DNA of 64,000 nt, from NCBI GenBank assembly GCA_965249225.1, contig CBDFLT010000009.1, positions 124,001 to 188,000 of the forward strand, read 5' to 3'. The notes beneath the pieces were generated by a model. The model saw only the letters and a program-made list of their open reading frames with translations. It ran no database searches and was not told where the DNA came from. Positions 8,241 to 16,627 of the stretch are shown one piece after another (the first letter of the stretch is position 1; every line of letters begins with the position of its first letter). A program made the translations under genes and the position numbers. The stretch is from CBDFLT01 sp965249225 (GTDB lineage: Bacteria > Chloroflexota > Dehalococcoidia > Lucifugimonadales > G963668185).

Positions 8241-9614
8241 ATGGCCACCCAGTTTCGATCCCTTCCCAGCGTAGACTCGATTCTTTCCGACCAGCGCGTG
8301 CAGCGACTGGTGGAGGAGTACTCACACCAGGCGGTGCTGGATCTGGTCAGGTCCAGGCTGGAAAATGTCCGCAAAACCATTTCCCAGGGGCTGGATGCAC
8401 CGGACTTCGACGAGGTGGTGCGAGCTGTCGAAGAGAGCGCAACAGTGCTGTGGCACCCATGGCCCGAGCCGGTCATCAACGCGACCGGAGTCATCCTGCA
8501 CACGAACCTGGGTCGCGCGCCTCTAAGCCGCGAGGCGATGGACGCCGTCGCCCAGGCCGGCGGCAAGTACAGCGGCCTGGAGCTGGACTTGGAGACGGGC
8601 AGGCGTGGGTCCAGGCAGGAGTACGTGGCCCGGCTGCTGTGCCAGCTCACCGGCGCCGAGGCGGCGATGGCCGTCAACAATAACGCCTCGGGCGTGCTGC
8701 TCGGCCTGGCTGCCATGGCGAGGGGCAAGGAGGTAATCGTTTCCCGAGGTGAAGCCATCGAGATCGGCGGAGGCTTCCGCATACCCGGCGTCCTCCGGCA
8801 AAGCGGCGCCGACCTGGTAGAGGTCGGAACCACCAACCGTACCTACGTGCGAGACTTCCAGAACGCCCTCTCCGACCGCACCGGCGCTATCTTGTCGGTG
8901 CACGCAAGCAACTTCAGAGTGATGGGGTTCACCCATGCGCCCGAGATCGGGGAGCTGGTCGCGCTGGGCAAAAGCCACCAAATTCCGGTGCTTCACGACC
9001 TGGGCAGCGGCTGCCTGCTGGACACCACGCAGTTCGGCCTGGCCCAGGAGCCTATGCCCCAGGAGAGTCTCAAGGCGGGTGTGACGCTGGCGTTCATTTC
9101 GGGCGACAAGCTATTGGGCGGCCCACAGGCCGGTATCGTGTTGGGCAATCAGGACGCGGTTGCAACGCTGTCTCGCCACCCGCTCGCCCGGGCCGTGCGG
9201 ATCGATAAGCTGAGCATGGCGGCGCTTACCGCCACGCTCCTTCACTATGTCCGAGATGAGGCCACCCAGAAGATACCCGTATGGCGTATGGTGGCGACCT
9301 CCGAGGAAGAGCTAAAGGCCAGGGCCGAGCGATGGAATGCTGAGCTGGGCCACCGAGCTACGGTCGCGCGAAGCGAGTCCACGATCGGTGGAGGCAGCTT
9401 ACCGGGCGAGGTGATGCCGACATGGGTGCTGTGCGTCGACGCCGAGGACGTCGACGGCGGTGCCCAGGGAATCGCAGGACGGCTCCGTCATGCCAGTCCT
9501 CCCGTGATCGGACGCATCGAGGAGGAGAGGGTGCTCCTCGACCCCAGGACGGTCCTGCCCGAAGAGGACGCGCAGCTACTCATGATAGTAGGCGAGGTAC
9601 TGCCCTCAGCGTAA
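8241..9614 (+). CDS. selA: L-seryl-tRNA(Sec) selenium transferase
   Basis: SelA converts Ser-tRNA(Sec) to Sec-tRNA(Sec) using selenophosphate. The start at 8241 gives MATQFRSLPSVDSIL, the normal SelA N-terminus; the open frame extends further upstream without similarity. Landmarks are NATGVILHTNLGRAPLS, GRRGSR, NNNASGVLLGL, SRGEAIEIGGGFRIP and the PLP-lysine block SGDKLLGGPQAG. Length is 457 aa, as usual for bacterial SelA. Its partner selD is ~15 kb away in this window and is itself a selenoprotein. No selB or tRNA(Sec) gene was found here. An Smr-domain gene follows after a 150-bp spacer holding a G-rich repeat. Confidence 0.95.
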   Translation: MATQFRSLPSVDSILSDQRVQRLVEEYSHQAVLDLVRSRLENVRKTISQGLDAPDFDEVVRAVEESATVLWHPWPEPVINATGVILHTNLGRAPLSREAMDAVAQAGGKYSGLELDLETGRRGSRQEYVARLLCQLTGAEAAMAVNNNASGVLLGLAAMARGKEVIVSRGEAIEIGGGFRIPGVLRQSGADLVEVGTTNRTYVRDFQNALSDRTGAILSVHASNFRVMGFTHAPEIGELVALGKSHQIPVLHDLGSGCLLDTTQFGLAQEPMPQESLKAGVTLAFISGDKLLGGPQAGIVLGNQDAVATLSRHPLARAVRIDKLSMAALTATLLHYVRDEATQKIPVWRMVATSEEELKARAERWNAELGHRATVARSESTIGGGSLPGEVMPTWVLCVDAEDVDGGAQGIAGRLRHASPPVIGRIEEERVLLDPRTVLPEEDAQLLMIVGEVLPSA

Positions 9615-9685
9615 CCCGTGTGCTAACCGGACAGCTAATAGTTCTGAGGGGCGGAGCGTCCGCCGGACGCCGTCCAGGGAGGGCC

Positions 9686-9712
9686 GGGTGGGAAATCAAC
9701 CTGGGGGTGGGG
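9686..9712 (+). repeat. G-rich intergenic repeat, copy E (divergent)
   Basis: GGGTGGGAAATCAACC followed by TGGGGGTGGGG lies between selA and the Smr gene. It resembles copy A at 10133-10166 (GGGTGGGAATAACCACC then TGGAGTGGGG). It is the most diverged of the recognisable copies. Confidence 0.4.
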
Positions 9713-9764
9713 CGCCACCGATGGCTCGAGAGCTTAGTTCAACCACTTAGCCAACCGGACCGAC

Positions 9765-10064
9765 ATGCCACAATCACGAAACTTCGACCGGCCTCAGTCC
9801 CGCTTGCTCCGCCAGGTTTCCGTGCCCACCGAGGTGGACCTGCACGGTATGAGGGTCAGGGACGCCCTGGACAAGCTGGACCGCTATCTTGACGACGCCG
9901 CGGTCGCCGGGATTCCCTGGGTTAGAATTATCCACGGCAAGGGAGCGGGAACGCTGAAACGGGCGGTGCTCGACCACATCGCCGATCATCCCCTGGTCGA
10001 AAGCCACGAGCCGGCTTCGCCCGCGGAAGGCGGCGGAGGCGTGACCATCGCCAAGCTGACCTAA
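9765..10064 (+). CDS. Stand-alone Smr-domain protein
   Basis: 99 residues, essentially a single Smr domain: VDLHGMRVRDALDKLDRYL, the RIIHGKGAGTLKRAV block, HPLVES and a final EGGGGVTIAKL. This is the C-terminal nuclease-like domain of MutS2, here without any MutS part. The DLHG and HGKG motifs are both intact. Smr domains can nick branched DNA or cleave RNA. I see no mutS2 remnant upstream. It lies between selA and rarA on the same strand; the role in rescue or recombination is inference. Confidence 0.85.
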   Translation: MPQSRNFDRPQSRLLRQVSVPTEVDLHGMRVRDALDKLDRYLDDAAVAGIPWVRIIHGKGAGTLKRAVLDHIADHPLVESHEPASPAEGGGGVTIAKLT

Positions 10065-10132
10065 GTCGGGATGGTCCTTCCGGGGAAGGACGAGACACCG
10101 TCCGGGGCGGGGTGGAGCGACTTCATACACCC

Positions 10133-10166
10133 CAGGGTGGGTGGGAATAACCACCCTGGAGTGGGG
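10133..10166 (+). repeat. G-rich intergenic repeat, copy A
   Basis: CAGGGTGGGTGGGAATAACC followed by ACCCTGGAGTGGGG, in the spacer between the Smr gene and rarA. CAGGGTGG and CCACCCTG at the ends are inverted and could form a hairpin. Copies B (19517-19573) and C (43481-43534) read in the opposite orientation, and D (45400-45444) is a distant relative. Confidence 0.5.
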
Positions 10167-10191
10167 TGATCACGCAAGGACAAGACACACC

Positions 10192-11553
10192 ATGACCCTG
10201 TTCGAACACCACGGCAAGGGCCAGCTTAAGCGGGGCGCTCCCCTGGCGGCAAGAATGCGCCCGCGCTCCTTCGACGAGTTCGTGGGCCAGCAGCACCTGG
10301 TCGCGTCCGGACGGGTGCTCCGCAGGAGTATCGAGTCGGACCAGCTCCCATCCATCATCCTGTGGGGACCCCCTGGCACGGGGAAGACCACCCTAGCCCT
10401 CCTGATCGCCGAAGCCACCAAGAGCCACTTCAGCCAGGTCAGCGCCGTCGCCTCGGGGGTGGCGGACCTGCGCCGTATAGTAAAAGAAGCCCAGGAGCGG
10501 CTAGGAATGCATGGGCAGCGAACCATCCTCTTCATAGATGAGATACACCGGTTCAACAAGGCCCAGCAGGATGTCATACTCCCCTATGTGGAGAACGGGA
10601 CGGTGGTGCTAATAGGCGCGACAACCGAGAACCCGTCGTTCGAGGTCGTCTCGCCGCTCCTATCGCGCAGCCGCGTCTTCACACTGGAGCCCTTGACCGA
10701 CCAGCAGATAGAGCAGATCGTGCGCGGCGCGGTGGAGGACGAGGAGCGGGGGCTCGCTTCCCTCCGGCCGGAGCTCGACGCCGAAGCCCTCGAGGCGCTG
10801 GTCACACTGTCCAACGGCGACGCCCGGGTGGCCCTCAACGCCCTGGAGATGGCGGCATCGGCGACGGCCCAGGACGAGTCGAAGGCTCGCCGCATATCCG
10901 TCGAGACCATCGAGGACGCCATGCAGCGGCGGGCGCTGCTCTACGACAAGGCCGGCGACCAGCACTACGACACCATATCGGCGTTCATCAAGTCGATGCG
11001 CGGCTCAGACCCCGACGCGGCCATCTACTGGCTGGGACGGATGATCGAGGCCGGCGAGGACCCGATGTTTATCGCGCGGCGTCTGGTCATCCTGGCGGCC
11101 GAGGACGTGGGGATGGCCGACCCCCAGGCCCTCTCGGTGGCGGTGGCGACGCAACAGGCCGTTCACTTCGTCGGAATGCCCGAGGGCCGCATACCGCTGG
11201 CCGAGGCCACCGTTTACCTGGCCACGGCACCCAAGAGCAACTCGGCCTACAAGGCAATCAACCAGGCCATCGAGGACGCGCGCAACACCCGGAACGATCC
11301 CGTGCCGCTGCACCTGCGCAATCCAGTCACGGGGCTAATGCGAGGTAAGGGCTACGGCAAGGACTACAAGTACTCCCACGACCACGAGGGCCACTTCGCC
11401 CCGATGCAGAACCTCCCCGATAGGCTCAAGGGACGCCGCTACTACGAGCCCGGTGACCAGGGCTTCGAGCGGGAGGTGACCGAACGCCTCCGGCGGTGGT
11501 GGGGGAAGGGGAAGAAGGAGAGAGCAGAAACGGACTCCGGTTCGGACACTTGA
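10192..11553 (+). CDS. rarA: Replication-associated recombination protein RarA (MgsA/WRNIP1 family AAA+ ATPase)
   Basis: 453 residues. It starts MTLFEHH, then PLAARMRPRSFDEFVGQQHL, Walker A GPPGTGKT, Walker B FIDEIHRFNKAQQD, sensor GATTENPSFEV and the C-terminal tetramerisation region (DKAGDQHYDTISAFIKSMRG, then YLATAPKSNSAYKAI). RarA acts at stalled replication forks with SSB and RecA. AAGGA lies 11 nt before the chosen ATG; the open frame upstream runs through the intergenic repeat and is not part of the protein. Confidence 0.94.
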   Translation: MTLFEHHGKGQLKRGAPLAARMRPRSFDEFVGQQHLVASGRVLRRSIESDQLPSIILWGPPGTGKTTLALLIAEATKSHFSQVSAVASGVADLRRIVKEAQERLGMHGQRTILFIDEIHRFNKAQQDVILPYVENGTVVLIGATTENPSFEVVSPLLSRSRVFTLEPLTDQQIEQIVRGAVEDEERGLASLRPELDAEALEALVTLSNGDARVALNALEMAASATAQDESKARRISVETIEDAMQRRALLYDKAGDQHYDTISAFIKSMRGSDPDAAIYWLGRMIEAGEDPMFIARRLVILAAEDVGMADPQALSVAVATQQAVHFVGMPEGRIPLAEATVYLATAPKSNSAYKAINQAIEDARNTRNDPVPLHLRNPVTGLMRGKGYGKDYKYSHDHEGHFAPMQNLPDRLKGRRYYEPGDQGFEREVTERLRRWWGKGKKERAETDSGSDT

Positions 11554-11633
11554 CCCAGGCTCGTTCGCCCAGCCTACATGAATCCGATACTTTGTCGCCG
11601 CCGACCTAAAACCCGGTTACGAAGGAGGTGGCT

Positions 11634-11735
11634 ATGACGCCGGAGCAAAAAGCACAGAGGATGCGGGAGGGGGTCGGCCTTCCCTCGTCTCCACCAGACA
11701 GTAGTGACAACACATCCACTAGGGAGATTTGCTAA
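11634..11735 (+). CDS. Small ORF of 33 codons with a near-perfect ribosome site
   Basis: AAGGAGGT (from 11622) precedes ATG at 11634 by a few nt. The ORF encodes a hydrophilic 33-residue peptide starting MTPEQKAQRMREG and ending STREIC, then TAA at 11733. No family is recognised. It lies alone between rarA and the convergent kinase-like gene. The strong Shine-Dalgarno is the only real support, so this may be a true small gene or chance. Confidence 0.4.
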   Translation: MTPEQKAQRMREGVGLPSSPPDSSDNTSTREIC

Positions 11736-11739
11736 CACC

Positions 11740-12438
11740 TCACATGCTGGTCCTTGCCAGGATTCCCATGACTGCCAGCGACGCAGCCACGATAACCGGG
11801 TCATCCGGGAGCCAGCTGTCGTTCCAAAGGCCGTGAGCTATTAGCCTGAAACGCTCCGCAGCAGTCGCAACGATGGCCCCAAGGGCAGCTATCCAGTAGG
11901 GCTGGAAAGGTGATGCCACGATGAGGCAGACACCGAGCATGGCGATCGAGGGCCATACGATCGCCATGTTGCCGCGACAGATTCTGGCCGTGAAAGGCCA
12001 AGCTATGTTGCCGCTACGGATGGAAGACCTAACGAGCCCGGCGGCGCTGTCTCCCCAAGCCATGAAGGCTATTGGTACGAACGCGAGCCACCTGTCGCCG
12101 AGCAGGCCCCATCCGACCGCCAGGCCAGCGGCGCCGGCCATGGGGTAGGCGGCCTCTGCCCAGTCCTGGGTCGACACGCTTCTACTGATTCCGCGAAGTG
12201 TCCGGCGAAAACCCAATCGAAGAGCGAGGATGGAGAGGGATAGGACGCCTGCGAGCGCGATGGCTGTCCAGGCGTCGAGCCAGAGCACCGCGATGAGGAA
12301 GGCCGCGCCACCTAGTACCGGAGCGGCGCGGCGGGACACAGTGCCGGGCACCCCGCGATCAAACAGGAAGTTTGAGGCGAGTAGCCCTGCGGTGGCAAGT
12401 ATCACAACCCCGCTCGCAGCGAGTGCCTGGTCCAACAT
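11740..12438 (-). CDS. Phytol/dolichol kinase-like (CTP-dependent) integral membrane protein
   Basis: 232 residues with about six membrane segments. The motif FMAWGDSAAGLVRSS (~residue 128) resembles the GDxxAxxxG signature of the phosphatidate cytidylyltransferase/dolichol-phytol kinase superfamily, and the spacing of helices fits. Members phosphorylate isoprenoid alcohols with CTP. A GAGGGAG element precedes the ATG at 12438. The next gene upstream (12464-13018) ends 25 bp away on the same strand. Family assignment rests on one motif plus topology, so it is tentative; the substrate is unknown. Confidence 0.55.
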   Translation of the reverse strand: MLDQALAASGVVILATAGLLASNFLFDRGVPGTVSRRAAPVLGGAAFLIAVLWLDAWTAIALAGVLSLSILALRLGFRRTLRGISRSVSTQDWAEAAYPMAGAAGLAVGWGLLGDRWLAFVPIAFMAWGDSAAGLVRSSIRSGNIAWPFTARICRGNMAIVWPSIAMLGVCLIVASPFQPYWIAALGAIVATAAERFRLIAHGLWNDSWLPDDPVIVAASLAVMGILARTSM

Positions 12439-12463
12439 TGGCAGCCTGCTCCCTCATTCCTCT

Positions 12464-13018
12464 CTACTCCGCCACTCGCGGCTCCCAGTCGATCGCGCTC
12501 TTAGGACTCAGATTACGGCCTTGGCTGTCGGCCAGGTAGTAGACCCTGAGTGCATCACCCTTGTTCAGCTTTCCTAGACTACCGACCTTTTTCCGGGGGG
12601 TAAGGCTCCTGCCATAAACCTGATATGTGTACCTCACGTAGTACGTGTAGTATGTCCTTCCCGTCTCAGAATCCGTATGTTTCTCCGACTCCGTCTTGTC
12701 AACGCGGCCCACGGTTTGCAACCCTACGCTTCTACACTTGGCATCCGGGTCAAGCAGCCAGTAGGCCTCTCGTAGCGCCGAGAAGATGAAGCTCCAGGCA
12801 CTGATCAGCACTCCCGTGATCCCACGGGCCAGTCGACTCCCGTAACCCGCAGCTGGATGCCGGGATGCGGTCTGCCTTGCGGCGCGTGCCTCCTTCGCGA
12901 GCTGTCCTGGCCCCGTCGTACCAGGACCTGGAATCGATCGCTTCTTCTCTAGGACGATGACCTTCTCTTCCGGCTCAGAAGTCTCCTTCTCAGCTTTCAG
13001 AAGTTGGGTATCAGACAT
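12464..13018 (-). CDS. Unrecognised protein with one membrane segment and a DUF3592-like C-terminus
   Basis: 184 residues. An N-terminal charged, disordered-looking region (~residues 1-70) is followed by a hydrophobic helix (LARGITGVLISAWSFIF, ~residues 66-85) and a beta-rich domain with a TYYTYYVRYTYQVYGRS stretch and a final LRVYYLADSQGRNLSP. That ending recalls DUF3592 domains, which end in a similar strand about a value derived from user-type data (V-x-Y-x-P). ATG 13018 is chosen because AGGAG lies seven nt upstream; a GTG six nt earlier is possible. Function unknown. Confidence 0.6.
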   Translation of the reverse strand: MSDTQLLKAEKETSEPEEKVIVLEKKRSIPGPGTTGPGQLAKEARAARQTASRHPAAGYGSRLARGITGVLISAWSFIFSALREAYWLLDPDAKCRSVGLQTVGRVDKTESEKHTDSETGRTYYTYYVRYTYQVYGRSLTPRKKVGSLGKLNKGDALRVYYLADSQGRNLSPKSAIDWEPRVAE

Positions 13019-13074
13019 TGCCACTCTCCTCTTTCTTGGTTAGCTCCTGGTCCTTCGTACCCGGCTGCATCCCG

Positions 13075-13293
13075 TCAATCCATCGCTTCTACATGACATT
13101 CACTTCCTTCCTCTCTGTTTGTCTGTGACTCAGATTCCGAGAGTAGCTGGTCAGCACCTTTCCAGAACATCCAGATTGACAGCTTGCTAACAACCCACGG
13201 GACAGGTAGCAGCGCAGCTATTAGAATCAGTAGCAGACTCATGGCCAAGATCAGGAGCAGGAGCTTTTCGGCTATAAGGACTAGAACCTCCAT
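13075..13293 (-). CDS. Small membrane protein, function unknown
   Basis: 72 residues. Residues ~5-42 are strongly hydrophobic (LLLLILAMSLLLILIAALLP then a second segment), and the tail is polar and acidic. AAAGAGGTG lies eight nt before the ATG, a good ribosome site. It is co-oriented with the DUF3592-like gene 56 bp downstream and probably in its transcript. The upstream gene on this strand ends in its own terminator (13334-13367), so this gene begins a new unit. Confidence 0.55.
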   Translation of the reverse strand: MEVLVLIAEKLLLLILAMSLLLILIAALLPVPWVVSKLSIWMFWKGADQLLSESESQTNREEGSECHVEAMD

Positions 13294-13333
13294 GTCTCTT
13301 CACCTCTTTCCTCTGCGCGATTCGTGCGTCGGA

Positions 13334-13367
13334 TAAAAAGAGACCACAGCCGCCGACCGTGGTCTCT
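13334..13367 (-). terminator. Rho-independent terminator on the minus strand
   Basis: AGAGACCAC (13339-13347) and GTGGTCTCT (13359-13367) make a perfect 9-bp stem with an 11-nt loop. Read leftward it runs into TTTTT then ATCC. It lies 32 nt beyond the stop of the 105-residue ORF at 13399-13716 and is good evidence that that ORF is a transcribed gene. Confidence 0.8.
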
Positions 13368-13398
13368 CATAACCCTGTTTTGGCCGGGTCGCCGCCGT

Positions 13399-13716
13399 CT
13401 ATTCGCTTGTATCGCCTGTTGCTGGCCGTGCTATCAGCCTCCGCCATCGGTGGTGGATGATGGGTGTGGGGAGTCTCGTCCCGGCGTATGCCGTGACGTA
13501 GGCGGCTCCCGACCGGTCCCACCCTTGGCCGGGCGGTCGCTGGTGGGCGTTGAGACGACCGCCGAGGTGCCAGGTCCGTGACTTGGTAGGTACCTTCAAG
13601 GCTCCGGTCTCGCCGGAGACCTTGTGGCCCAGACGCGCCAGCCGAGCCGCCAAGCGCGCCTCATTGGCAGTCACGAACCTTAGCCGCCGGATGGCCCGCC
13701 GCTCGTGTCGTGTCAT
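13399..13716 (-). CDS. Unrecognised basic protein
   Basis: 105 residues, rich in Arg (MTRHERRAIRRLRFV at the start), with no recognised domain. Support comes from a GAGGG ribosome site eight nt before ATG 13716 and from a clean terminator just after the stop. A GTG nine nt upstream is an alternative start. It is divergent from the 906-residue gene at 13907, in a stretch of small unrecognised genes. The basic, helical N-terminus might bind nucleic acid, but this is a guess. Confidence 0.5.
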   Translation of the reverse strand: MTRHERRAIRRLRFVTANEARLAARLARLGHKVSGETGALKVPTKSRTWHLGGRLNAHQRPPGQGWDRSGAAYVTAYAGTRLPTPIIHHRWRRLIARPATGDTSE

Positions 13717-13760
13717 GAACGTCACCCTCTCCGTAATCGTCTCTTCTCAGCTGCCTGCCC

Positions 13761-13789
13761 TTGACATCGCCCATATCATGGAGTACTTT
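13761..13789 (+). promoter_or_regulatory. Strong sigma-70 promoter upstream of the 906-residue gene
   Basis: Consensus TTGACA (13761-13766), exactly 17 bp, then TACTTT (13784-13789). Transcription would begin near 13796, about 110 nt before the gene start, passing through a terminator-like hairpin at 13814-13835. This is the best -35/-10 pair I found in the window. Confidence 0.65.
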
Positions 13790-13813
13790 ATTGCAACATA
13801 CAAGTAGCTTAGG

Positions 13814-13835
13814 CGGAGAATACTCTCCGTTTTTT
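13814..13835 (+). terminator. Hairpin with T-run in the leader of the 906-residue gene (attenuator candidate)
   Basis: CGGAGA (13814-13819), loop ATAC, TCTCCG (13824-13829), then TTTTTT. Read rightward this is a compact intrinsic terminator. No plus-strand gene ends just upstream; it sits ~18 nt after the predicted start of the 13761 promoter and before the gene at 13907. It would either release a very short RNA or act as an attenuator. Confidence 0.6.
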
Positions 13836-13906
13836 GTGGTACGTAGCACTACTGCGACATAGATGCGGCGCACCTGCTACGAGTGTTGCAGAAGGGGTCG
13901 ATAAAG

Positions 13907-16627
13907 ATGGAAGGACGAAGTACGCTAGTCTTCCGCCCTGAGCTGCCACCGGACCTTGAGCATGCGTCACACATCCGCGAGGAGGCCATCGATTGGCTTG
14001 AGATTCAGTTCCCGGGAATACCGTCCTTCACCACCGGCGCTGTGCTGAGCATGGCCGGCGAAAAAGGACGGCGCTGGCTAATTACTCGGCTCCGGATGCG
14101 CAATATTGGGAACGAAGAGTTTTTCAGCCTGCCTGCCACGGCCGACGCACTGACAGTGCTGTACCTGAGGTCCCGAGGGGTTAAATTCCGTAAAGCGGTG
14201 GATGCCGTCGTCGGAGGGACGGGACTGCCAAGAGGCCCTGAGCCCAGATATGGTGGAGTGTGGAACCGCCTGATCGTTGCCGCGTTGGATCGCTTGCGAA
14301 GACGGGTACCACCCCGTCTCCTCGGCAGCGCCGTGGCATCTCTCCTCAGAGACACAAAGGATCACCCCAACTGCCTCATCATTGTGAAGCGACTTGGCAA
14401 GAGCGCCGACGCACAGGTGTCCGATAATGCCCGCTCTATCAGCCATGACCATGTGTGGCGAACCATTCTGGAACGCCCAGCTCCGTCATGCTCGGTTATC
14501 GCTCCTTCCCTTGAGGTCCTGATTCTCGGAAAAGATCAGCTCCCTGCGAGATCGGAAGTGACAGCCCGCCACTTCGCAGGGCTCAAAGTGGAGACGGAAC
14601 GCGAGGTGTATGAGCTGCTAATCGGAACCATGAGGCCGGCATCCGTTCTCCCGGATAGCAGGACCCTCGACTTCGTTGGCAAGATACTTGACACCGTATA
14701 CCTTAATTTCGAGGAGTTTCACAAAGCGCAATCGTCTTCGAGATTCGAGGCAAAGAACGAACCGGAACCCGGCTCCGCGGATGATCTTCAGCTTTGGCTG
14801 ATAGCCCGATTACTTAACTCGATCTATCCTGGCTCGCTCTGCGAAATATCTGAAGAGGCGCAGCCCTCTTCTGGCGCTAGAGTCCTCGCAAGCTCCGTGG
14901 CCAAGCCATGGGAGCCCTCCCCTTGGGACCCACCGAAGAGCCTGGAGATGCTTTCTGGATACGCGAGCCGTACCGGTGTTCCTTTGGTGGTGGAAAAGGT
15001 AGAGCATCCCTGGACCTCCGTAATCGAGTCCGTTGAGTCAGAGATGCGCTATCTAAGGAATAGGAACTCAGATGACCATGGCCGAGGTTTTTCCGCCTTG
15101 GCTTTGCCAATATTCTCTAGGTCTGGGAGCTCAGCGGGCTCCCTCTACATGTTGATGCCTCGAATCGAAGGGAGTCGGCTAAAAGTCGAGGTGCGCGTAC
15201 TGGCGGTGTTCAGCCGGATCGTTGGTGAGGTAATCGAACGACAGAGGGCCGCCATTTATTCCGCAAAAGTCTCAGCGAACATCGCCACCTTTACTATTCT
15301 TCAACGCGATCAGTTCAATGAGGCAATGCTGGACCTGCTTAATCGAAAGGCAGTTGAATTAAGCGATAACGCACATCTCCAACAAGATGTGAGACTCCCC
15401 TTTCTTCTGGTCTCGGTGCACCGTCCTGACCCGGATGAGTTCGATCCTGCCGTATCAGATCGTCTCAAGAACTGGCTTGTCGAGAACTTGCAGCACCTGG
15501 AGTGGCGTTCCTTTGTTCGGTCACACTGGCCTGGCGGTCCGGAGGAGTACGGAACGGAGAGTTTCATCGGTGAGGTGCCTGGCGTTGGTGTCATGATCGC
15601 ATTGGGTGAGCTGGTTACGAAGGGTGAGCTGGATCGAATTCGGAACGCATTCCCAACGACCATCAATCGAATTTCCCCCTCTAATGCGCCTGTCAAGCTG
15701 GTGGCCTGGGTGCTGGACGTGCCCGCGCGACGAATATCTGATGCGGCCAGCGATGGGGATATGCCGGCCTTAGCGGACGATGTTGAACGGTGGGCATTTG
15801 AGGTCGCGGCCGTCGTGGACGATATCACCGAGAGTGCCACCTTGGCGCACGATCAAGGCGAATGGGAGGCAGCTCTCCGTAAGGTCCGGAACGCTTTAAA
15901 AAAGGAAGGTGGTCGGAATAACTCTTACCTACGCAGGCTTGCCGCTGATTGTGCTTTCTCATTGGGAGATTGGCCGAGCGCTCTAAAGTACTCCCAGAAG
16001 GCGGCCACGCTGAGCAAGCGGGAATTGGGAAGCGGTCTGGTTCGGTCACTGTGCCTGGAAGGAGATGCCCACCTCTGTCTGTGCGACCCCATCCGTGCAT
16101 GGGACCTATATTCGGATGCCGCTTCACACGCACCAAACCATCCACTTCCTCGCTACTACCGTGGTCAGGCCCTTCTCTTAATGGCGAGACTTCTCAAGGT
16201 GTTTGACGAGGAGGGAAGAAGGACTACCGCTTTGGAGGTCGTTGGACCAGAACAGATCGACGAGATACTCAACACGCTTGTCAATGGGGCGATGGAGGAC
16301 CTAACGATGGCGGAGGACGCGCTCGATCGGTGGGGACTGATCCCTGAGTCGTACCAATACAGGAACTTCCATCTCGTACCCACCTTAATGGGACAAGGGA
16401 TCGGCTATCTGCTCACTCGCTCACCGGGTCCCGCCGCAAGCCGGCTCCAGAGGGCTCGCCGGTCTTTCCCCAAGGATGATCTGTTCTTCCGCGAATTCAT
16501 ATACGCGAAGTGCTTGGAGCAGGGGCTTCACCGGCGTTATGGTGCGCTGTTGCTAAGCGATGAATGGGCGCCGCTTAGAGACCGACTACACGGGACGTTT
16601 GGGGAACCAAGCAACTGGCGCAGTTAG
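13907..16627 (+). CDS. Large unrecognised multidomain protein: GAF-like, cyclase-like and TPR-like parts
   Basis: 906 residues, no overall family recognised. Residues ~1-300 have no motif I can name. Residues ~310-450 read as a GAF sensor domain (FSALALPIFSRSGSSAGSLY, then VRVLAVFSRIVGEVIERQ). Residues ~465-605 have the strand pattern of a GGDEF/cyclase fold, but the signature position reads GEVPGVGVMIAL and no GGDEF is present, so it would be inactive. Residues ~640-900 look like TPR-type helical repeats (QGEWEAALRKVRNAL, LGDWPSALKYSQKAA). There is no signal peptide or membrane helix. ATG 13907 is chosen for its AAGGGG site; GTG 13883 is also in frame. It has its own promoter and leader hairpin and lies in the least familiar part of the window. 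A ligand-sensing scaffold is a reasonable inference. Confidence 0.75.
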   Translation: MEGRSTLVFRPELPPDLEHASHIREEAIDWLEIQFPGIPSFTTGAVLSMAGEKGRRWLITRLRMRNIGNEEFFSLPATADALTVLYLRSRGVKFRKAVDAVVGGTGLPRGPEPRYGGVWNRLIVAALDRLRRRVPPRLLGSAVASLLRDTKDHPNCLIIVKRLGKSADAQVSDNARSISHDHVWRTILERPAPSCSVIAPSLEVLILGKDQLPARSEVTARHFAGLKVETEREVYELLIGTMRPASVLPDSRTLDFVGKILDTVYLNFEEFHKAQSSSRFEAKNEPEPGSADDLQLWLIARLLNSIYPGSLCEISEEAQPSSGARVLASSVAKPWEPSPWDPPKSLEMLSGYASRTGVPLVVEKVEHPWTSVIESVESEMRYLRNRNSDDHGRGFSALALPIFSRSGSSAGSLYMLMPRIEGSRLKVEVRVLAVFSRIVGEVIERQRAAIYSAKVSANIATFTILQRDQFNEAMLDLLNRKAVELSDNAHLQQDVRLPFLLVSVHRPDPDEFDPAVSDRLKNWLVENLQHLEWRSFVRSHWPGGPEEYGTESFIGEVPGVGVMIALGELVTKGELDRIRNAFPTTINRISPSNAPVKLVAWVLDVPARRISDAASDGDMPALADDVERWAFEVAAVVDDITESATLAHDQGEWEAALRKVRNALKKEGGRNNSYLRRLAADCAFSLGDWPSALKYSQKAATLSKRELGSGLVRSLCLEGDAHLCLCDPIRAWDLYSDAASHAPNHPLPRYYRGQALLLMARLLKVFDEEGRRTTALEVVGPEQIDEILNTLVNGAMEDLTMAEDALDRWGLIPESYQYRNFHLVPTLMGQGIGYLLTRSPGPAASRLQRARRSFPKDDLFFREFIYAKCLEQGLHRRYGALLLSDEWAPLRDRLHGTFGEPSNWRS

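Noticed and set aside
9615..9764. Possible tRNA(Sec) gene next to selA
   Set aside because: No T-arm or 8-bp acceptor stem; the spacer holds a G-rich repeat instead.
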